Assembly (NCBI GenBank): GCA_005885325.1
Contig: VAYX01000015.1
Location: 1 to 53,151 of the forward strand
Source of the DNA: Actinomycetota bacterium
GTDB lineage: Bacteria; Actinomycetota; UBA4738; HRBIN12
Length of the DNA: 53,151 nt
Direction: 5' to 3'
Shown here: one piece after another, positions 39,889 through 47,459 of the stretch
Layout: every line of letters begins with the position of its first letter
How positions within the stretch are numbered: position 1 is the first letter of the stretch
The notes under the pieces: generated by a model
Database searches by the model: none
What the model saw: only the letters and a program-made list of their open reading frames with translations
Told to the model about the DNA's origin: nothing
Position numbers and translations under genes: made by a program

Positions 39889-40466
39889 CAACTGGGCTCG
39901 GGCTCGCCGAACTCCTCGAAGAACCGGCTGGCCGTGGGGCCTCGCTGCCCCTGGTACTTGCTCCGCGTCTCGGTAGACCCGTAGGGCCGCTCCGCGGGCG
40001 TCGTCAGCCGGAAGAACGAGATCTGTCCGATCTTCATCCCCGGGTAGATCGTGATGGGGAGGTTGGCCACGTTCGACAGCTCGAGCGTGAGGTAGCCGTC
40101 CCATCCGGGATCGACGTACCCCGCGGTCGAGTGGATCAGCAGGCCGAGTCGTCCGAGCGAGGACTTCCCCTCGAGCCGCGCCACCATGTCGTCGGGGATG
40201 GCCACGCGCTCGAGGGTCGACCCCAGCACGAACTCGCCGGGGTGGAGGATGAACGGGTCGGGTTCGGCGACCTCGACGACCTCGGTGAGCCCGGGCATCT
40301 CCTTCTTCACGTCGATGTAGGGATACCGAGAGTTGGCGAAGACCCGGAACCGGTTGTCGACGTGGAGGTCGACTGAGGACGGCTGGATCGAGGCCGGGTC
40401 GAACGGGTCGATCACGATCCGGCCCGATTCGATCTCCTTTCGGATGTCGATGTCCGAGAGGATCAT
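39888..40466 (-). CDS. dcd: dCTP deaminase (possibly bifunctional, forming dUMP)
   Basis: Dcd deaminates dCTP and supplies dUTP or dUMP for thymidylate synthesis. The 192-residue trimeric-fold protein starts MILSDIDIRKEIESGRIVID, with FDPASIQPSSVDLHVDNRFR, HPGEFVLGSTLERVAIPDDM, ARLEGKSSLGRLGLLIHSTA, GYVDPGWDGYLTLELSNVAN and KIGQISFFRLTTPAERPYGS. Actinobacterial enzymes of this length, such as that of Mycobacterium tuberculosis, also cut dUTP to dUMP, so a bifunctional role is likely but not proved. The ATG at 40466 is the family start; the open frame further upstream is not conserved. Confidence 0.93.
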   Translation of the reverse strand: MILSDIDIRKEIESGRIVIDPFDPASIQPSSVDLHVDNRFRVFANSRYPYIDVKKEMPGLTEVVEVAEPDPFILHPGEFVLGSTLERVAIPDDMVARLEGKSSLGRLGLLIHSTAGYVDPGWDGYLTLELSNVANLPITIYPGMKIGQISFFRLTTPAERPYGSTETRSKYQGQRGPTASRFFEEFGEPEPS

Positions 40467-40518
40467 CGCCGCGATGCTACCGGGTCGGACGGGTCGGAGG
40501 ACTTGCCAGCGTCGCCGG

Positions 40519-41562
40519 TCACCCCGCTCGCTGTGAGACCTCGACCCATCGCTCGAGCGCTCCGGCGGCGGCGCCGGAGTCGATCGATTCGGCGGCCGCG
40601 GCCATCCCGTCCCGGATGTTCGCCGCGCGTCCCGCCACCTCCAGCGCGGCGCCGGCATTCAGGAGCACCACGTCGCGCGGCGGTCCGTGCTCGCCCGCGA
40701 GCACGGACCGCGCGATGCCCGCGTTCGTCTGGGCGTCCCCACCCTTCAGGTCGCCGTCCCCGGCCCGGGGCAGGCCGAGGTCCCCGGGATCGAGGAGTCG
40801 CTCCTTCACGTCCCCGTCCGCGGTCTCGTAGACCGTGGACGGCCCGGTGGTGGTGAGCTCGTCCAGGCCGTCCTGGCCTCGGAAGACCTTGGCCCTGATC
40901 CTCCGACGGGCCAGGACCTCCGCGACGAGCGGCAGCATCCGAAGGTCGGACACCCCCACGACCTGGGCGTGCGGCCGAGCGGGGTTCGTGAGGGGCCCGA
41001 GGAAGTTGAACGCCGTGGGCACGCGGAGCTCACGGCGGACCGGCGCGGCATGCGCAGCGCCCGGATGGAAGACGGGAGCGAACATGAAGGCGATCCCCGC
41101 CTCGGTCAGGCATCGCTCGACCCCGTCCGCCCCGAGGTCGATCCGAACGCCGAGCGCCTCGAGCAGATCCGCCGACCCACAGTGCGAGGAGGCGGCGCGG
41201 TTGCCGTGCTTGGCCACGACGGCCCCGGCGCCCGCGGCGACGATGGCCGCGAGCGTGGAGATGTTGAAGGTGTCCGAGCGGTCGCCTCCGGTCCCGCACG
41301 TGTCGACGACAGGTTCGGCGCACCGGACCGGCTGCGCCATCTCGAGCGCCGTACGGGACAGCCCCTCGATCTCATCGACGGTCTCTCCCTTGGTGCGAAG
41401 GGCCATCAGGAACCCACCGACCTGGGCAGGCGTGGCGTTTCCCTCCATGATTGCCAGCATGGCCCGAGCGGCCTGCTCGGTGGAGAGCGATTGCCCGCCG
41501 GTCAGCCGGATGAGGAGGCTCGGCCAGAAGCTGGGGTCCTGCGAGGCAACCTCGTCCTGCAT
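40519..41562 (-). CDS. trpD: Anthranilate phosphoribosyltransferase
   Basis: TrpD transfers phosphoribose from PRPP to anthranilate, the second step of tryptophan synthesis. The 347-residue sequence shows LTGGQSLSTEQAARAMLAIM, the PRPP loop VDTCGTGGDRSDTFNISTLA, the anthranilate/PRPP site AKHGNRAASSHCGSADLLEA, MFAPVFHPGAAHAAPVRREL and FNFLGPLTNPARPHAQVVGV. No other trp genes are in the window, so it is separated from any trp operon. It reads away from tRNA-Gly, with 126 bases between. Confidence 0.95.
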   Translation of the reverse strand: MQDEVASQDPSFWPSLLIRLTGGQSLSTEQAARAMLAIMEGNATPAQVGGFLMALRTKGETVDEIEGLSRTALEMAQPVRCAEPVVDTCGTGGDRSDTFNISTLAAIVAAGAGAVVAKHGNRAASSHCGSADLLEALGVRIDLGADGVERCLTEAGIAFMFAPVFHPGAAHAAPVRRELRVPTAFNFLGPLTNPARPHAQVVGVSDLRMLPLVAEVLARRRIRAKVFRGQDGLDELTTTGPSTVYETADGDVKERLLDPGDLGLPRAGDGDLKGGDAQTNAGIARSVLAGEHGPPRDVVLLNAGAALEVAGRAANIRDGMAAAAESIDSGAAAGALERWVEVSQRAG

Positions 41563-41688
41563 GGGAGCAGGAACGCTAGCAGGTCACTCGAAGGCCGAAA
41601 CCCCGGGCGCGATGCAGCCGAGAGCGCGTCGCCCCGACGCCTCGATACACTGGCCGATCGTGGCCGGGCGACCGGCCGGTGGCGCGAT

Positions 41689-41762
41689 GCGGGCGTGGTT
41701 CAATGGCAGAACGTGAGCTTCCCAAGCTCGAGACGGGGGTTCGATTCCCCTCGCCCGCTCCA
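41689..41762 (+). tRNA. tRNA-Gly (anticodon CCC)
   Basis: The acceptor stem GCGGGCG pairs with CGCCCGC, the D stem GTTC with GAAC, the anticodon stem TGAGC with GCTCG (one T-G pair), and the T stem closes around TTCGATT. The loop TTCCCAA gives anticodon CCC at 41721-41723. The discriminator is T at 41759 and the 3' CCA is encoded (41760-41762), unlike the tRNA-Phe of this window. Confidence 0.95.
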
Positions 41763-41786
41763 TCCACGTAGGCAGCATACGGGCGC

Positions 41787-42464
41787 TCAGGCCTTCACCC
41801 CGAGGATCGTGGGCGCGGTGGGGCACAGGTCGGCGAGGGGACAGACCTCGCACCTTGGCCGGCCGGGCTTGCAGATGTCTCGGCCCAGGCGGATCAGACC
41901 GACGTGCATGGCCACCCGGATGTCGGGTGGCGTGATCGCCTCCAGGATGTCGTGCGCCCTGGCCGCGGATGCCTTCGACGGGAGCAAGCCCAGGCGGCCA
42001 GCCACGCGATGGACGTGCGTGTCGACGGGGAAGGCCGGACGATCCAGCGAGAAGGCCAGCACGACCGCCGCCGTCTTCGGCCCGACCCCGGGGAGCGAGG
42101 TCAGGTAGTCGCGCGCCTCCGCATCGGTCGCGGCTCGAAGGAAGGACAGGTCGAGGTGCCCCTCCCGTTCCTCGATGGCGCGCAGGATGGCCAGGATGCG
42201 CGGCGCCTTCACGTTCGACAGGCCGCCGGAACGGATCGCGGCGGCCACCTCCGACGGGCGCGCCCGGGCCAACGCATCCCACGTGGGGAACCGGGCCCGG
42301 AGCGACTCGTAAGCCCGGAAGCTGTTGACGTCGCTCGTGTTCTGCGAGAGCACGGTGAGGACCAGCTCCTCCAGCGGATCGCTCCGCCGGGGCGGCTCGA
42401 GGGAGCCGAAGTGCTTCAGGAGCCTCCGGTGGATGGCGCGGACGCGACGGACGTCGGCCGTCAT
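41787..42464 (-). CDS. nth: Endonuclease III (DNA glycosylase / AP lyase)
   Basis: Nth removes oxidised pyrimidines and cuts the abasic site. The 225-residue protein has the helix-hairpin-helix RDYLTSLPGVGPKTAAVVLA with the catalytic Lys in PGVGPKTA. The catalytic Asp is in AFPVDTHVHRVAGRLG, and the C-terminal four Cys of the [4Fe-4S] loop are in CKPGRPRCEVCPLADLC (C-X6-C-X2-C-X5-C). The ATG at 42464 begins MTADVRRVRAIHRRLLKHFG. A long open frame continues upstream through dnaB in another frame and is not coding. Confidence 0.95.
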   Translation of the reverse strand: MTADVRRVRAIHRRLLKHFGSLEPPRRSDPLEELVLTVLSQNTSDVNSFRAYESLRARFPTWDALARARPSEVAAAIRSGGLSNVKAPRILAILRAIEEREGHLDLSFLRAATDAEARDYLTSLPGVGPKTAAVVLAFSLDRPAFPVDTHVHRVAGRLGLLPSKASAARAHDILEAITPPDIRVAMHVGLIRLGRDICKPGRPRCEVCPLADLCPTAPTILGVKA

Positions 42465-42490
42465 GCCCTGCAGCCTATGGCCGGAGGCGG

Positions 42491-43864
42491 CTAGGCAGAC
42501 GCCGGCGCGTAATTCCGGAACTGCGTGAGATGGGGAAGGAAGGTCACCGGGACCGTATCGGTCGGCCCGTTCCGGTGCTTGGCCACGATGAGGTCCGCCA
42601 GTCCCTTCTTCGCCGGGTCGGAGTCGTCGCGATGGATGAACATGACGACGTCGGAATCCTGCTCGATCGCACCCGATTCGCGGAGGTCCGAGAGCTGGGG
42701 GCGCTTGTCCTGCCGCCGCTCGGGGTCCCGGTTCAGCTGGGAGACCGCGATGACCGGGATCTTCAGCTCCTTGGCCAGGAGCTTGAGGCTCCGGGTGATC
42801 TCGGCGATCTCCTGCTGGCGGTTGTCCACCCTGCGGTGGTGCGACATCAGCTGGAGGTAGTCCACGATGATGAGCCCCAGGCCGTTCCGGCGGGCTGAGA
42901 GCCGCCGGGCCTTGGCCCGGATGTCGACGATCGTGACGTTGCCCGAGTCCACGATCGACAGCGGCGCGTCGTGCAGGACCTCCGCGGCCTGCACGACGCG
43001 CGACCAGTCGTCGGCCCCCACGCGGCGGCCCCGGATCCGGTCCCATGGGACGCCGGCCTCGCCGCACAGCAGCCGCATCCCGATCTCCCACCTCGACATC
43101 TCGAGGGAGAACATCGCCACCGGCACCCGTGACTCGACCGCCGCGTTCCTGGCGACGTTGGTGGCGAACGAGGACTTCCCCACTCCGGGACGGGCCGCCA
43201 CGATCACGAGGTTTCCCTGCTGCAGGCCCGACAGGAGCTCGTCCAGGTCCCGGAAGCCGGTCGGCAGGCCGGCGAAGGCCGACTCCCGATTCTGGATCTG
43301 CTCCAGGTCGGTCATGGCCTGGTCGACCAGCTCCCGCAGGGAGGCCACCTGGTCCTTCTCGTCGTGGCGGGCCACGTCGTAGATGCGCTGCTCGGCCTCG
43401 TCTGCCACCCGCTCGGGATCCTCGGGTGCCGAGTACCCCATCTCCATGATGTCGCCCGCCGCCTGGATCAGCCGACGCAGCAGCGCATGTTGCGCGACGA
43501 TCCGCGCGTAGTTGCCGGCCGCGGCCGGCGTCGGCACCTGCTCGACGAGCTCGTGGATGTACAGGTGCCCGCCGACCTGTTCCAGCACACTGCGGCGCCG
43601 GAGCTCCTCGACGGCGGTGATGGCGTCGACCGGGTCGCCCCGCCCGTAGATCCCCCGAAGGGTGTCGAAGATCGTGCCGTTCGCCGACTTGTAGAAGTCC
43701 TCGGGCTTGACCACCTCGACGACGTCGGCGATGGCCTCGGTCGAGAGCATCATGGCGCCGAGGACCGACTCCTCGGCCTCCAGGTTGTGGGGCGGGACCC
43801 GTTCGGGTCGGAGACGGCGGACGTCGTCAGCTCTCGTCGCCAACGATCCCCCTCTCCCGGACAC
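42491..43864 (-). CDS. dnaB: Replicative DNA helicase DnaB
   Basis: DnaB is the hexameric helicase that unwinds DNA at the fork. The 457-residue protein has the N-terminal helical domain (RVPPHNLEAEESVLGAMMLS) and linker. The RecA-like motor shows Walker A in VIVAARPGVGKSSFATNVAR, Walker B LGLIIVDYLQLMSHH and QEIAEITRSLKLLAKELKIP. The C-terminal KRPQLSDLRESGAIEQDSDV and LIVAKHRNGPTDTVPVTFLP complete the family pattern. There is no intein. The start is taken as GTG at 43864. The 203 bases between it and rplI hold repeats described separately. Confidence 0.96.
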   Translation of the reverse strand: MSGRGGSLATRADDVRRLRPERVPPHNLEAEESVLGAMMLSTEAIADVVEVVKPEDFYKSANGTIFDTLRGIYGRGDPVDAITAVEELRRRSVLEQVGGHLYIHELVEQVPTPAAAGNYARIVAQHALLRRLIQAAGDIMEMGYSAPEDPERVADEAEQRIYDVARHDEKDQVASLRELVDQAMTDLEQIQNRESAFAGLPTGFRDLDELLSGLQQGNLVIVAARPGVGKSSFATNVARNAAVESRVPVAMFSLEMSRWEIGMRLLCGEAGVPWDRIRGRRVGADDWSRVVQAAEVLHDAPLSIVDSGNVTIVDIRAKARRLSARRNGLGLIIVDYLQLMSHHRRVDNRQQEIAEITRSLKLLAKELKIPVIAVSQLNRDPERRQDKRPQLSDLRESGAIEQDSDVVMFIHRDDSDPAKKGLADLIVAKHRNGPTDTVPVTFLPHLTQFRNYAPASA

Positions 43865-44029
43865 CCAACGGCGAGATGCCGACCCTAGATGCGGGAGCCT
43901 CCCGAGTCACGGGGAAAACCCTTGTGGATTCCACCACCCCAGGTACGCACGGAAACTTTGTTGTCACACCCACCTCCACCTGCCACGGGACCTGTGGAAA
44001 ACGCCGTGGAGACATGTGTACAGGAGGGT

Positions 44030-44047
44030 AATGACAAACCTGTCATT
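44030..44047. other. Perfect inverted repeat in the rplI-dnaB intergenic region
   Basis: AATGACA and TGTCATT pair around AACC, 21 bases downstream of the rplI stop as transcribed. It is AT-richer than its surroundings. It could be a terminator stem after rplI or an operator before dnaB. The same 203-base interval contains TGTGGATTC and TGTGGAAAA, which resemble degenerate DnaA boxes (consensus TGTGNATAA on this strand). Confidence 0.4.
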
Positions 44048-44067
44048 CGAGGGATGGGGGCCGGGCG

Positions 44068-44517
44068 CTATTCGGCGGGTTCGACCTCGACCGGGACGAC
44101 GGGGTCGACGTCGGCGAACAGGTGCACCCTCACCTCGTGGACCCCGATGCTTCGGATGGGCTCGTCCAGGTGGACGTCGTGGCGGTCCACCTTCACCCCG
44201 GTCTGTCGCTCGATCTCCTCCGCGAGCTCGGAGGCCGTCACGCTGCCGAACAGCCGGCCCTCCTCGCCCACCCGGGCCCTCACCTTGATCGGGCTCGCGG
44301 TCAGCCGGTCGGCCACCTCCTGGGCTTCCCTCTGCTCCAGCGAAACCCGGGTGGCATGGGCCCGCTTGAGGCTCTCGACGTGCTTGACCCCGCCCTTGGA
44401 CGCTCTGACCGCGAGGCCCCGAGGCATCAGGTAGTTCCGGGCATAGCCGTCGGCGACGTCGACCACGTCCCCAGGCACGCCGAGCTTGTCGACGGACTTC
44501 TGGAGGATGACCTTCAT
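44068..44517 (-). CDS. rplI: 50S ribosomal protein L9
   Basis: L9 binds 23S rRNA near the L1 stalk. The 149-residue sequence is canonical: MKVILQKSVDKLGVPGDVVD, VADGYARNYLMPRGLAVRAS, the connecting helix, then FGSVTASELAEEIERQTGVK and the C-terminal VHEVRVHLFADVDPVVPVEV. The ATG overlaps the rpsR stop as ATGA. Confidence 0.97.
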   Translation of the reverse strand: MKVILQKSVDKLGVPGDVVDVADGYARNYLMPRGLAVRASKGGVKHVESLKRAHATRVSLEQREAQEVADRLTASPIKVRARVGEEGRLFGSVTASELAEEIERQTGVKVDRHDVHLDEPIRSIGVHEVRVHLFADVDPVVPVEVEPAE

Positions 44518-44786
44518 CGACTGGAGTACGGAAGGAGCGCCATCTCGCGGGCGTTCTTGACTGCCACGGCCACGTCCCGCTGATGCTGGGCGCAGTTGCC
44601 GGTCACCCGACGGGCACGGATCTTGCCCCGCTCGGAGACGAACTTGCGCAGCACCATGACGTCCTTGTAGTCGACGTACTCGATCCGGTCCTTGCAGAAG
44701 ATGCAGACCTTCCGCTTCTGCTTCTTCTGCCAGGCCTTCTCTTCCTTTTCCTTCCTCGGCGGTCGCTTCTTTGTCTTAGGGGGCAT
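44514..44786 (-). CDS. rpsR: 30S ribosomal protein S18 (zinc-binding type, Lys-rich N-terminus)
   Basis: S18 binds 16S rRNA as a dimer with S6. The 90-residue protein has a basic N-terminal extension (MPPKTKKRPPRKEKEEKAWQ), then KVCIFCKDRIEYVDYKDVMV and RARRVTGNCAQHQRDVAVAV. The Cys pair CIFC with the later Cys and His marks the zinc-binding form. Its ATG lies inside the end of ssb (11-base overlap) and its stop overlaps rplI. Confidence 0.96.
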   Translation of the reverse strand: MPPKTKKRPPRKEKEEKAWQKKQKRKVCIFCKDRIEYVDYKDVMVLRKFVSERGKIRARRVTGNCAQHQRDVAVAVKNAREMALLPYSSR

Positions 44787-45234
44787 CCAGTGGCGTCTCC
44801 TCGTCCGAATTCTGGCCTGCGCCGACCGGGGCGGGAGCCTTGGCCGACCAGTCGCCGCCGGCCTTGCCGCCTTGGCGCTCGATCTTGGCCGTGGCCCACC
44901 GCAGGCTCGGCCCCAGCTCGTCGGCCTCGATCTCGACCACCGACCGCCGCTCGCCCTCCGGGGTCTCCCAGGAGCGCTGGCGGAGGCGGCCCACCACGAC
45001 CACCCGCGAGCCCCGCGTGAGGGACTCGGCGGAGTTCTCGGCCAGGGTCCGCCATGCGTTCACGCGGAAGAACGAGGTGTCGCCGTCCTTCCAGCCCCCG
45101 CCCTCGTCCCGGATCCGGGGCGTGACGGCCACCGAGAAGTTCACGACGGCCGCGCCGTTCGGCGTGTACCGAAGCTCCGGGTCGTCCGTGAGGTTCCCGA
45201 CGATCGTGATCTGGTTGTCGCTCGCCATCTCCAT
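44776..45234 (-). CDS. ssb: Single-stranded DNA-binding protein
   Basis: SSB coats single-stranded DNA at forks and repair sites. The OB-fold is clear: ASDNQITIVGNLTDDPELRY, TPNGAAVVNFSVAVTPRIRD, DTSFFRVNAWRTLAENSAES, RGSRVVVVGRLRQRSWETPE. Starts are ambiguous between GTG 45237, ATG 45234 and ATG 45228; 45234 has the best placed AGGTAGG. The acidic tail ends QNSDEETPLDAP, and the usual hydrophobic tip (IPF or PPF) is not present. The last codons overlap the rpsR start by 11 bases, which may have shaped this end. Confidence 0.93.
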   Translation of the reverse strand: MEMASDNQITIVGNLTDDPELRYTPNGAAVVNFSVAVTPRIRDEGGGWKDGDTSFFRVNAWRTLAENSAESLTRGSRVVVVGRLRQRSWETPEGERRSVVEIEADELGPSLRWATAKIERQGGKAGGDWSAKAPAPVGAGQNSDEETPLDAP

Positions 45235-45293
45235 CACCTACCTGTCCGTTTTCCACTCCCCCGCGGATGGCGTGCGGGGGAGGGGGAAGTCTC

Positions 45294-45581
45294 CTAGGCG
45301 GCTCTCTGGACCACCTTGAACCGAAGCACCTCGTCGGCGAGGTGCAAGCTCCGCTCGAGCTCGGCGATCACCGACGGCTCCGCCGTGAACGCCACGACGA
45401 CGTAATAGCCCTCGCCCTGCCGGGCGATCTCGTAGGCCAGGCGCCGCCGTCCCCATCGATCCACCTTGCCGACGTCGCCCCCCGCCTGGGAGACGATCTT
45501 GGTGATCCGATCGATGACCCCGCCGATGACCGACTCGTCGGCCTCGGGGGGAACGATGAACATCACTTCGTAGGACCTCAG
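45294..45581 (-). CDS. rpsF: 30S ribosomal protein S6, apparently starting at CTG
   Basis: S6 pairs with S18 in the small subunit. The conserved family N-terminus (R-S-Y-E-V-M-F-I-V) is immediately preceded by a CTG codon at 45579-45581, with a perfect AGGAGG (45589-45594) 7 bases upstream of it. The nearest usual in-frame start upstream, at 45743, would add about 54 non-conserved Pro/Arg-rich residues. The in-frame GTG or ATG downstream would delete the first beta strand. The remaining sequence (TKIVSQAGGDVGKVDRWGRR, LAYEIARQGEGYYVVVAFTA) is standard. The gene yields 95 residues. It is first in the rpsF-ssb-rpsR-rplI cluster. Confidence 0.93.
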   Translation of the reverse strand: MRSYEVMFIVPPEADESVIGGVIDRITKIVSQAGGDVGKVDRWGRRRLAYEIARQGEGYYVVVAFTAEPSVIAELERSLHLADEVLRFKVVQRAA

Positions 45582-45588
45582 GTCCCCA

Positions 45589-45594
45589 CCTCCT
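45589..45594 (-). promoter_or_regulatory. Ribosome-binding site that fixes the CTG start of rpsF
   Basis: The minus strand reads GAGGAGG, then seven bases, then CTG AGG TCC TAC. A full Shine-Dalgarno match at ideal spacing supports initiation at the CTG, in the absence of any ATG, GTG or TTG at that place. Confidence 0.8.
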
Positions 45595-45644
45595 CTGGTC
45601 TGGACGGCCCCCCACCGGGGAGCAGGACGTGGCTGGCCTCCAGA

Positions 45645-45674
45645 GTCTACCGGGTCTGCCGGCGGGTCTACCGG
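45645..45674. repeat. Three direct copies of a 9-base element upstream of rpsF
   Basis: GTCTACCGG (45645-45653), GTCTGCCGG (45654-45662) and GTCTACCGG (45666-45674) lie in a row, 64 bases upstream of the rpsF start. They may be a protein-binding array, part of a leader, or chance in GC-rich DNA. Confidence 0.5.
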
Positions 45675-45798
45675 CTGTTCCACCGTCGCGACCCTAGCAC
45701 CGGCCACCGACAGCCACCGGGGTCGGGCCGGAAGGTGGCCCACGGGCTGGGGTTACACTTCCTGGAGCCGTGCACTCACTCGAAAGGAGGCGCGAGCG

Positions 45799-46590
45799 AT
45801 GACCGTGACCGTCCATGACCTGCGTGGATGGAAGGCGGAGGGCAGGCGCTGGGCTATGCTCACCGCCTACGACTTCCCCACCGCCCGGATCCTCGACCAG
45901 GCGGGCATCCCGGTGCTCCTCGTGGGCGACTCACTTGCCCAGAACGTCCTGGGCTACGAGAACACCCTGCCCGTGACCATGGAGGAGATGCTCCACCATG
46001 TCCGCGCGGTGACCCGCGGCGCGCAGAGCGCCATGGTCGTGGCCGACATGCCGTTCCTCTCCTACCAGGTCTCCGTGGAGGAGGGCGTCCGAAACGCCGG
46101 CCGGTTCCTGAAGGAGGGCGGCGCACACGCCGTCAAGCTCGAGGGCCCCCAGGTCGAGCTGACCCACCGCCTGGTCGAGCTCGGTGTCCCGGTCATGGCC
46201 CACGTCGGCCTGACCCCGCAATCGGTTCACGGGATGGGCGGGTATCGGGTGCAGGGCCGGGGCGAGGAGGCCGCGACCAGGATCCAGGAACAGGCAAGCG
46301 CGCTCCAGAAGGCCGGCGCGTTCTCCATCGTCTTGGAGGGAGTCCCCGCGGAGCTCGGAACGCGGATCACCGACCACCTGCACATCCCCACCATCGGCAT
46401 CGGAGCCGGGCCGGGGTGCGATGCGCAAGTCTTGGTGCTCACCGATCTGCTGGGCCTGTCGGATGGCAAGCTCCCCAAGTTCGCCAAGGCCTACGCGAAC
46501 CTTCGTGAGGAGATCGCAGACGCGGCGCAGGCGTTCGCACGCGAGGTCGAGGCGGGCACGTTCCCCGACCCGGAGCACTCCTACGAGTAG
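45799..46590 (+). CDS. panB: 3-methyl-2-oxobutanoate hydroxymethyltransferase
   Basis: PanB makes ketopantoate from 2-oxoisovalerate and methylene-tetrahydrofolate, the first step to pantothenate and CoA. The 263-residue TIM-barrel protein shows MLTAYDFPTARILDQAGIPV, LLVGDSLAQNVLGYENTLPV, AMVVADMPFLSYQ, KLEGPQVELTHRLVELGVPV, MAHVGLTPQSVHGMGGYRVQ and IPTIGIGAGPGCDAQVLVLT. The ATG has AAGGAGG about 9 bases upstream. A TACACT 40 bases before the start could be a -10 box, but no -35 box is convincing. panC and panD are not in the window. Confidence 0.96.
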   Translation: MTVTVHDLRGWKAEGRRWAMLTAYDFPTARILDQAGIPVLLVGDSLAQNVLGYENTLPVTMEEMLHHVRAVTRGAQSAMVVADMPFLSYQVSVEEGVRNAGRFLKEGGAHAVKLEGPQVELTHRLVELGVPVMAHVGLTPQSVHGMGGYRVQGRGEEAATRIQEQASALQKAGAFSIVLEGVPAELGTRITDHLHIPTIGIGAGPGCDAQVLVLTDLLGLSDGKLPKFAKAYANLREEIADAAQAFAREVEAGTFPDPEHSYE

Positions 46591-46607
46591 CCGCCGCCGG
46601 TAGCAAG

Positions 46608-46631
46608 CCCGGAGTCAGGCACACCTCCGGG
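46608..46631 (+). terminator. Possible terminator hairpin after panB
   Basis: CCCGGAG and CTCCGGG pair perfectly over 7 bases with a 10-base loop, 18 bases after the panB stop. No U tract is present, so this is a structural suggestion only. Confidence 0.35.
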
Positions 46632-46665
46632 GCCCGGCCGGCCGAAGGCCATACACTCCGCGTCG

Positions 46666-47454
46666 GTGAGCGACACAGCCGGCGCTTTCCTGCTCGGAGC
46701 GGGGGCGGGCCTCCTCGCCTCCGCCGTCGTCGCCTTCGTGTGGGCCCGAACCCGTCGGCGCCCCGGAACGGTCGAGGACCCGGGGCGCCGGGCCGACCTG
46801 ACCTCGAAGATCGGCCACGAGCTCAAGAACCCGGTCATGTCGGTGAAGGGGCTCGCGTCCTCCGGCATCCGCCTCTACCCCTCGATGAGCGACGACGAGC
46901 GACTCGAGTTCTTCCGGCTGATCGACGTGGAGGCGAACAGGCTCAAGCTCATCGCCGACGAGATCTCCACCGCCCTTCGCATCGATGCCGGCCAGATCAG
47001 CTACCACGTCCGAGACGAGGATCTGGGCGCCCTAGTCCAGGAGGTCGCCTGGCGCTCCCCGAGCGGCCAGCACGCCATGGTGGTGGAGGTGGAGGACGGC
47101 CTCACCGCCCCGCTCGATCGGACCCGCCTATCCGAGGTCATCTTCCACCTGCTCGACAACGCTTCGAAGTTCTCTCCGCCCGACGCACCGATCGAGGTCC
47201 GGGCCTACCGGTCGCCGGAGGGGGACGCGGTCGTGGAGGTGGCCGACCGGGGCCCAGGGATCCCCGCCGAGCACCGGGAGGACGTCTTCGGGGAGTTCAC
47301 GGAGTGGCGGCCCCCCGGGTACGAGGAGACTCCCGGCGCCGGGCTCGGCCTGTTCATCTGTCGGGCGCATCTCAAGGCCATGGCCGGGCGCATCGATATC
47401 GAGGACGAGAGGGACAGGGGTACCATGCTCCGGGTCACGCTGCCAGGAGGGTGA
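46666..47454 (+). CDS. Membrane-anchored sensor histidine kinase without sensor domain
   Basis: The 262-residue kinase has one N-terminal membrane helix (GAFLLGAGAGLLASAVVAFV) and then goes almost directly into the HisKA box DLTSKIGHELKNPVMSVKGL with phospho-acceptor His51. The ATPase domain has the N box VIFHLLDNASKFSPPDAP, VEVADRGPGIPAEHREDVFG and GAGLGLFICRAHLKAMAGRI. There is no extracytoplasmic or PAS domain, so it must read a signal through the membrane helix or a partner. Start GTG at 46666. It is paired with the regulator 5 bases downstream. Confidence 0.88.
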   Translation: MSDTAGAFLLGAGAGLLASAVVAFVWARTRRRPGTVEDPGRRADLTSKIGHELKNPVMSVKGLASSGIRLYPSMSDDERLEFFRLIDVEANRLKLIADEISTALRIDAGQISYHVRDEDLGALVQEVAWRSPSGQHAMVVEVEDGLTAPLDRTRLSEVIFHLLDNASKFSPPDAPIEVRAYRSPEGDAVVEVADRGPGIPAEHREDVFGEFTEWRPPGYEETPGAGLGLFICRAHLKAMAGRIDIEDERDRGTMLRVTLPGG

Positions 47455-47459
47455 CAGTC

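Noticed and set aside
45754..45759. TACACT as a -10 box for panB
   Set aside because: It is well placed 40 bases before the ATG, but no -35 box exists at 16-18 bases, so I did not list it as a promoter.
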